Below the pieces are notes generated by a model that was not told the DNA's origin, made no database searches, and was given only the letters and a program-made list of their open reading frames with translations. DNA of 64,000 nucleotides from Xestospongia bergquistia (lineage: Eukaryota > Porifera > Demospongiae > Haplosclerida > Petrosiidae). The stretch's first letter is position 1. Each line of letters opens with the position of its first letter. The position numbers and the translations under genes were made by a program. The stretch is taken from the NCBI GenBank assembly GCA_963965975.1, contig OZ014418.1, positions 2,988,775 through 3,052,774 on the forward strand. Direction: 5' to 3'. This document shows positions 58,401 to 64,000 of the stretch, piece by piece.

Positions 58401-59372
58401 TTATCTCCAGGCACCTGATACTTAACTCAAACTATAATTCAGTCACTGCATATAGGTTTTCCTAATGCTACAATGTATTGAGAGCCTCTGATAACTGAAT
58501 TCAGTTTGTATGAGATAGCATGATTTAGCTTCATTTGGACAGGCAATTGAGCCATCCCTACAAAAGTGGTGCTACATCGGTCTAAATATATCTATGGACT
58601 ATTATCTCTTGTTACTAATCTATTGTAATGAGCATTAAATTTAGCAATAATAGTGATATTTTCTTTTTAAATGTACATAGAGAAGGAGTTACTCTGTTAG
58701 AAGAACAACTAGAGATGATATAAAGACATCAAGAGAATATAAAGTCGCTAACTTTACAACTACTATTAGCATTGTTATATCTAAATTGCTTATACAATCC
58801 ATATTAAAACCAAACAATGTATGTAATTATAGTGAGTATTCAGTAATTATTAACTTCCAACTATTAAAAAAATTCAATTTAACATAAAGTATTTTGTCTG
58901 TGAATATGGTTGCTAACAGCTTCTCTTTTTGTATGGCTAAACTTACTGACACTCCTGATGATATTGGTATTCCTAACTATATCTCTGCAGATAAGAGCTA
59001 GTGTTGAGAAGAGAGAGGTAAGACTAATGAAATAACTTTTGCAGGATAATATAAAGTGTCATTCTATGTATCATAGCCAACCTACTCTAGTAGATAACTC
59101 TTCTATCATCTCAACTATCTCTCAGACAATCAGTAAGGATATTAATACTATTGTTATATTTACTATATCACTTGCATTCTTGTGAAATAGTTGCTCAGAA
59201 AACATCGTAAACTTTTTAAATCAGCTTTTGCAATATACTGGTAAAGTCTTTATCAAGCATTGACAACAATAGTAAAAAAAGTCGTATAGGTAAACATCCA
59301 TATATCTCACTCTGTTTGCAGTATACATTGCTATACAAACAACATGGAAATTTGACCATTGCTAAGTTGATA
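58146..59372 (+). repeat. Segmental duplicate joining the RNB end to the large gene's linker exons
   Basis: 58146-58830 matches 29426-30100, and 58427-59372 matches 45645-46700. Inside are damaged copies of the coiled-coil exon (about 58678, 'VTLLEEQLEM'), the linker exon (about 58945, 'LTDTPDDIGIP' followed by a stop after 'SADKS') and the next linker ('DNSSIISTISQT', about 59090). It is a composite of two source regions. Confidence 0.88.
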
Positions 59373-59579
59373 CTACATATGCAAAATCTATGCATTTATT
59401 AACCTGATAATTTTGAAGACAAATAATTAAGTGTGTAATTCTTAATAGACAAGGTAAACAATTATTTATATATATAATATATTCTTATATCTCAAACTTT
59501 GTGTAAATGTTTACAGTACTACATTCTATTAATAAAACTATTTTTCAGTACTTTACAACTATTCTACAATAATACTTTT

Positions 59580-59801
59580 AAAGTTTTTTGTTCGTTTGAT
59601 GCTCCTTTTAATTTGGCAGTATTCTTAAGAAGTACAGAAGTTTTGCTGCCGTCCACTATAGTTTGGTGGCTACCAGTGCTGTGTTCCTGAGTTGAAGCAG
59701 TTCAAAGCCATTTGCCCGGGTAACAGACACACAGACACACACACACACACACTGGCAGACTATAGTAACCCTCGCTATGCACCCTCGCACAGCGAGGTTA
59801 A
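59580..59801. mobile_element. Second, 5'-truncated copy of the TTAA-flanked element
   Basis: It matches 13120-13287 (GTATTCTTAAGAAGTACAGA, GTGGCTACCAGTGCTG) and ends in the same CAGCGAGG-TTAA at 59790-59801. A (CA)n run at 59727-59751 has expanded inside it. The left terminus is not present. Confidence 0.75.
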
Positions 59802-60236
59802 TAATGAGTACATGTACATGATTGTTCTGACTCATAGAGAAATTAGAGGAACTAATGAATTACATAGATTTATTAATCTGACAATTTTAAAGACAATATT
59901 TGATAATATACAACTCATAACAGACAAAGCAAATAGTATTATAGTTATGAAAATATTTTATATCTTAAGCTTTGAATATGTATGGTTTCATTATACAATA
60001 ATTCCATTATTAAAACTACTCATCAATATTTATATAAATGGTTTGTATTTCTTGTGAACTTTGCTTATGTAGAGTGAATTAAAGTGCAATTATGAAATCA
60101 TTCAAACATACTACAAAACCAAAAGTATGTTAATTAATATAAGGTGGAGCTTTAAAGTAATAATCTTCTCGTGAGCATCTCTACATAACTATCATTAGAA
60201 CTTTAAGCGATCTACAACTATCTTTTGCTAATAAAG
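59802..60236. promoter_or_regulatory. Upstream region of the Frizzled-like gene, no motif resolved
   Basis: AT-rich DNA that should contain the promoter of the receptor starting at 60237. No TATA box or initiator can be chosen with confidence in such AT-rich sequence. Confidence 0.25.
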
Positions 60237-63200
60237 ATGACGTGTGGCTGTAAAGAAAAAGGAAAGCTACGTGCAAGTTTTATCGAAATTTTTGTCCTGG
60301 CTATTGCACTAATTGTTGTGCTGGCTCTTTTTTCTCTACCTATTGTATTTTACTATATTTCTGTAAGTATCACTTTCCATATTAAACTATTAGTCTGTAC
60401 AGTAAAATTAACTAGAAGAAGGACTTTTGACTGTACTGAAAATACCTTAAGAGATGTCATGCAGGATAAATTAGTAAATGAATGATATTAAATGTGTTAC
60501 ATTATATTATATTGTACAGAAGAAATTTCAGTAAATTGAAGTGTTATTAAATATATTTTAATAATGTGTCATAAATGATAATGTAGCAAATGTTTTGATC
60601 CAATACAGTTAATTTCATACTGTTTTTATTACTAATGTACTATGGAATTGTCTGTTCATGTTATTATTATAACTATGACGATATAGTTTGCTTAAACAAA
60701 TATAATGCTGGGCTATTACTGTTAGTATGAAATTGATATATACAGTTTAATTTATTTTGTAGCAAACAAAATTCCTGTAAATCAATAAAACAAACAATTT
60801 TATACCTTTTTGTAGTGCACGTGCATAATTTACATGAGCTAATTTATGGGATGCATGCTGTCAATATTATAAATATAAAATCTTTTATGTCCTTTACAAA
60901 AGTCATGACACATTTATAAATAATATGAGACATTTATAAATGTCATAAGAGACTTTTATGTGCACATGAAAATTATTTCTAAATATTATAAGAGATGTAA
61001 TATAAACGGCAATGAATATATTTATAAATGTTATGAAAGGTTCATAGATATACCAGTTTATAAGCTATGGCATAGATGGTACAATATATCTAATTAGCAC
61101 ATTTTGCTCAATTATAGGGCTCATTAAATGATAACAGAATCAATGAAACTACTGGACCAATCGCTATCAATAACAAGACCAATTGTACTACATTGTCCAT
61201 GACCTGGAGTAGATTCAACACAACATCTCCATACTGTAATAACTATCCATATATGGGTACAATATGTAGGGACATTCTAACTACATGGAATTTGTGTACT
61301 GTTGGAGATGGAGATGTTTACATTAATGAGACAGAACATACCCAAAGAAAACGAGAAAATGATTTAGCATTGTTGGACAAAGTTTTAGGTTAGTAATAAT
61401 ATGTATTACATGATTTAGTCAATACATGTCTAGTATACCACAAAGATTGTCAAAACGTTGCTCTTCCTTTTCTCTGTCAATATTACTTTCCACTTTATGA
61501 CTGTCCTAGTGGAGACATATATACAGCATCAAGAGAAGACTGTATTGACATTAGTACTAGTATATGTGCTTCATTATGGAATCTGGCTATTAGTTATGGC
61601 TATGGTGATAGATTACCAGACTGTCAAGGACTGCCATCTTCTGAGGAGAGCATGAGTTTGTTTGTTTAATAATTACATGCATACAATATTATTATGCATG
61701 TCAGAGCTTCAAAATATTATAGTTTCATTGATAATAATTATTAATGCCTGATTGAATGACTATTGTGTCATTTTATATGAATGTTATTTCATTACAAAAT
61801 TATTAACTAGAATAGAAATTCATACATACTTTGTCTCATTACAATAGCATCCATTGACTTGTACACTGAATATCAGAATGACTCTTTACTAAACCAGTCT
61901 TCAAACTCTATCATTGAAAACATAACATGCAGAAGTGATTTTAGTAAAGTCAACAATGTATGTCAACCTCGATGTGATAGATTTGAACAAGGTACTCATA
62001 TTGGAGCTCAAATTATGATATACTCAGAAATAGTACCATCATGTATTGCTTTTTTACTTTGTATACTAATTATGACATTATCAATCAAGAATTATAAAAC
62101 AATGTGAGCTCATAAATATTACAAAAAAATTGTGAAAGTTAATAATCATTGTTTATAGGTTTGTTTATCCCTCTATCATCCTATTGTTTGAAACCATTGA
62201 TTGTACAGTAGTAGGTAAGAAAAATATAATGAGTTATTGTTAAGCGTCTTCTCACTTCTATAGCTAGTTTGTTTGTGATCATTTCCATTGACAGAAATAG
62301 TTTACTATGCAGTTCAACAAGTGTTCTTGACAGTATCAATCATCCAACACTATTTTGTACAATTTCAGGTTTGTTTCATATCACAAACAATAGTCACATA
62401 CATTTCTTATAGGTGCTGTATTTCATTATGTGCTGGTAAACTTTATACTCTGGTGGTTCTTCCATTTATGTATATTTTTTTATAAAGTTGTTTGTCCTTT
62501 TCATGCCAATAGGTTGGAAAAAAAAGGACAACACAAATACATTCTTACAACTATTATATTCTTGGGTATGTATACACATTGCAAAGTATGTAATTAATTA
62601 TCATACTATAGCATTGTTTGTACCATTACCAGCTGTCATAGTGTCTCTTTCAGTAGAAGAACATCATTATAAATTACATCGTTTCCCTCCATCTATATGT
62701 ACAAGTAGTAGAGCTATGTCATTTTATTCTATTATTGTCATTATTGATGTACTTGTTGCTATTGGAGTCTACCTTTTAATTGTTGTATTTTGGATTATTA
62801 AAAAGGTAATATATATAAACATGATATTGACTTGATTATAATTTGTTTAGAATTCTGTATTTTCATCAAACAAGAAGCAAAAACTGAGTACAGCTGAAAA
62901 GAAGATAATCATTGCTTTATGTTCATTTATACTTTTTGCTGTACTCATTTTAGTACAACATAGTCTTAGACTTGCAACTTTAGATACATTTATAGCTGCT
63001 CTGACTGATTACATCAACTGTGAGTCTTTTGGTCATATCCCTGGAAAATGCAATAGATCTGGTTTTGAACAGCACTACAATGAATATCTAGTTGCAATAT
63101 CAAATATTCTGATGGGACTTATCCCTTTATCTATTCTCAACTTTGTGCTCAAATGGAGGTCAGTTCAAAAGAAAGCGAAAATATTCTTGGAATGTATCAG

Positions 63201-63279
63201 GAAATCTACTAAGAGAATGGTATCAGCCACAAACCTTACAAGTATATCAAGTGATAAAGGAGCTGATACTGATCCATGA
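60237..63279 (+). CDS. Frizzled-like seven-helix receptor with a cysteine-rich domain, complete 9-exon model
   Basis: Exons 60237-60362, 61118-61388, 61419-61655, 61848-62103, 62159-62214, 62264-62368, 62413-62565, 62612-62805 and 62851-63279 join with matching phases: 1827 bases, 608 residues. ATG 60237 opens a short basic N-terminus and a hydrophobic signal or anchor (residues 15-40). Residues about 55-210 form a Frizzled-type CRD: 'YMGTICRDILTTWNLC', 'CQNVALPFLCQYYFPLYDC', 'SREDCIDISTSICASLW', 'LPDCQGLP'. Helix 1 lies in exon 4 ('VPSCIAFLLCILIMTLSI'), later helices in exons 5-9, including 'FILWWFFHLCIFFYKVV', 'VIIDVLVAIGVYLLIVVFW', 'IIIALCSFILFAVLILVQ' and 'AISNILMGLIPLSILNFVL'. Extracellular loops carry paired cysteines ('YINCES', 'GKCNRSG'). 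The family binds Wnt or lipid at the CRD. The tail lacks the KTxxxW motif that recruits Dishevelled, so signalling may differ. Exon 3 could start at 61432 instead. Confidence 0.85.
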
Positions 63280-63680
63280 TAGTAAGATATATCATTACAT
63301 GTATAAGTCAGATCATGTCATTTGACATTGCAAACACATTAATTATATAAGTGTTAGTATGTTACACATTGAATATCCTATTACATTTGTGGTATCTTTA
63401 GTATTTTATTAGTGCAGTCACTAATTGAATTTATTAACCATCAATCATAACCAAGTGTGTGGGAGGATTGTTTATATCATAACTATCACTCGTGCAAGAC
63501 AAGTACATTATAATAAGAGAATAGTTTAAGTATTGAAGAAACAATTTAATTGATTAAAACAACTATCATATAAGCGTACAAAGTCAACAGTAACCTTCAA
63601 ACATTTTTGTAGATTTGATAAATTTTTAACGTTCACAGTTACCATCACCACAAACTTTTCCACATGTACAGAGTTTGACT
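63280..63680. other. 3' flank of the Frizzled-like gene, nothing recognised
   Basis: AT-rich sequence without a recognisable gene. Confidence 0.4.
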
Positions 63681-63689
63681 ACAACTCTA

Positions 63690-64000
63690 ATTAAGAGACT
63701 GCGACAATTTCATTTTGTAGTTCTTTGCTGTCTGTACATCTGGAACAAAGTTGATCAACATGTCTACGGATGACAATGCCACTCTCAGTTTCTATGTGGT
63801 ATGACACTGGACATGTACTTTTGACTACTGTAATGGCAATCCATGCAGATCAACCTGAATAATTTTTTGTATAACATTTGTCTCCTACTGAAAAGGTATG
63901 AATATTTTGGTATGGTTGCTGAATTTTTTCTTGTTTCTGTTCAATGTTCTTTTGTATATTGGGATAAAGGAGATCAAAAACTGTTCATAATCTTCTACCC
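63690..64000 (-). pseudogene. Ty3/gypsy integrase C-terminal remnant (cut by the window edge)
   Basis: The reverse strand reads 'GRRLTVFDLLYPN', 'VGDKCYTKNYSG' followed by a stop, 'AITVVKSTCPVSYHIE' and 'TESGIVIRRHVDQLCSRC', the integrase C-terminal domain of gypsy elements. The rest of the element would lie beyond 64000. Confidence 0.7.

Noticed and set aside
62518-62525. Suspected frameshift at an A8 run in the Frizzled-like gene
   Set aside because: Careful recounting shows GAA AAA AAA GGA in frame, and the exon ends in phase 1, matching the next acceptor at 62612; no error is needed.
1-64000. tRNA, rRNA or other structured RNA genes
   Set aside because: No cloverleaf with consistent A and B boxes and no rRNA-like stretch was found by eye; small RNAs could be missed.

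Overview
The window looks like AT-rich metazoan nuclear DNA, most probably from a demosponge of the Amphimedon type. The reasons are compact genes with 40-60 base GT-AG introns, an unusual death-fold/caspase-like gene family, a divergent Frizzled-like receptor, small Ig-type membrane receptors, and a heavy load of decayed transposons. The organism is an inference from recalled family resemblance, not from a marker gene.

Layout. 1-7.8 kb: remnants of several Ty3/gypsy LTR retrotransposons in both orientations. 7.9-9.7 kb: reverse-strand exons of an uncharacterised repetitive invertebrate family (PDIMHDLLEG motif); its C-terminal half recurs on the forward strand at 19.5-20.3 kb. 12.73-13.29 kb: a short TTAA-flanked inverted-repeat element, with a second partial copy at 59.6-59.8 kb. 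16.5-17.4 kb: a complete 5-exon Ig receptor. 18.5-19.4 kb: a Penelope-like remnant in two opposed halves. 20.4-20.9 kb: a dead caspase-like copy. 22.2-24.1 kb: a complete 7-exon reverse-strand Ig/FN3-like receptor, followed by a decayed copy of its first exon. 27.6-28.9 kb: THAP and hAT transposase remnants. 29.2-31.5 kb: remnants of an RNB exonuclease and of a death-fold gene. 35.0-37.0 kb: a broken Death/CARD-like paralogue. 37.5-49.0 kb: the main gene of the window, a 22-exon model with continuous phase (about 1341 residues) running from a CARD-like domain, through two copies of an unnamed domain and coiled coils, to a caspase-like domain. 50.5-51.5 kb: another dead caspase-like 3' end. 51.76-55.52 kb: a complete-ended CACTA-like transposon. 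55.8-58.4 kb: a decayed HELZ2-like helicase/RNB gene. 58.4-59.4 kb: a copy of the main gene's linker exons. 60.2-63.3 kb: a complete 9-exon Frizzled-like receptor. 63.7-64 kb: the end of another gypsy element.

How it fits together. The central 30 kb is a birth-and-death array of one candidate cell-death or innate-immunity gene family: one open copy surrounded by at least five partial copies, with long-range segmental duplications that shuffle its exons. A HELZ2-like gene, a class known in vertebrates from interferon-linked biology, has been carried along in the duplications. Two Ig receptors and the Frizzled-like receptor flank the array; no functional link between them is shown by the sequence. 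Splice sites were inferred by eye from GT/AG and phase continuity.
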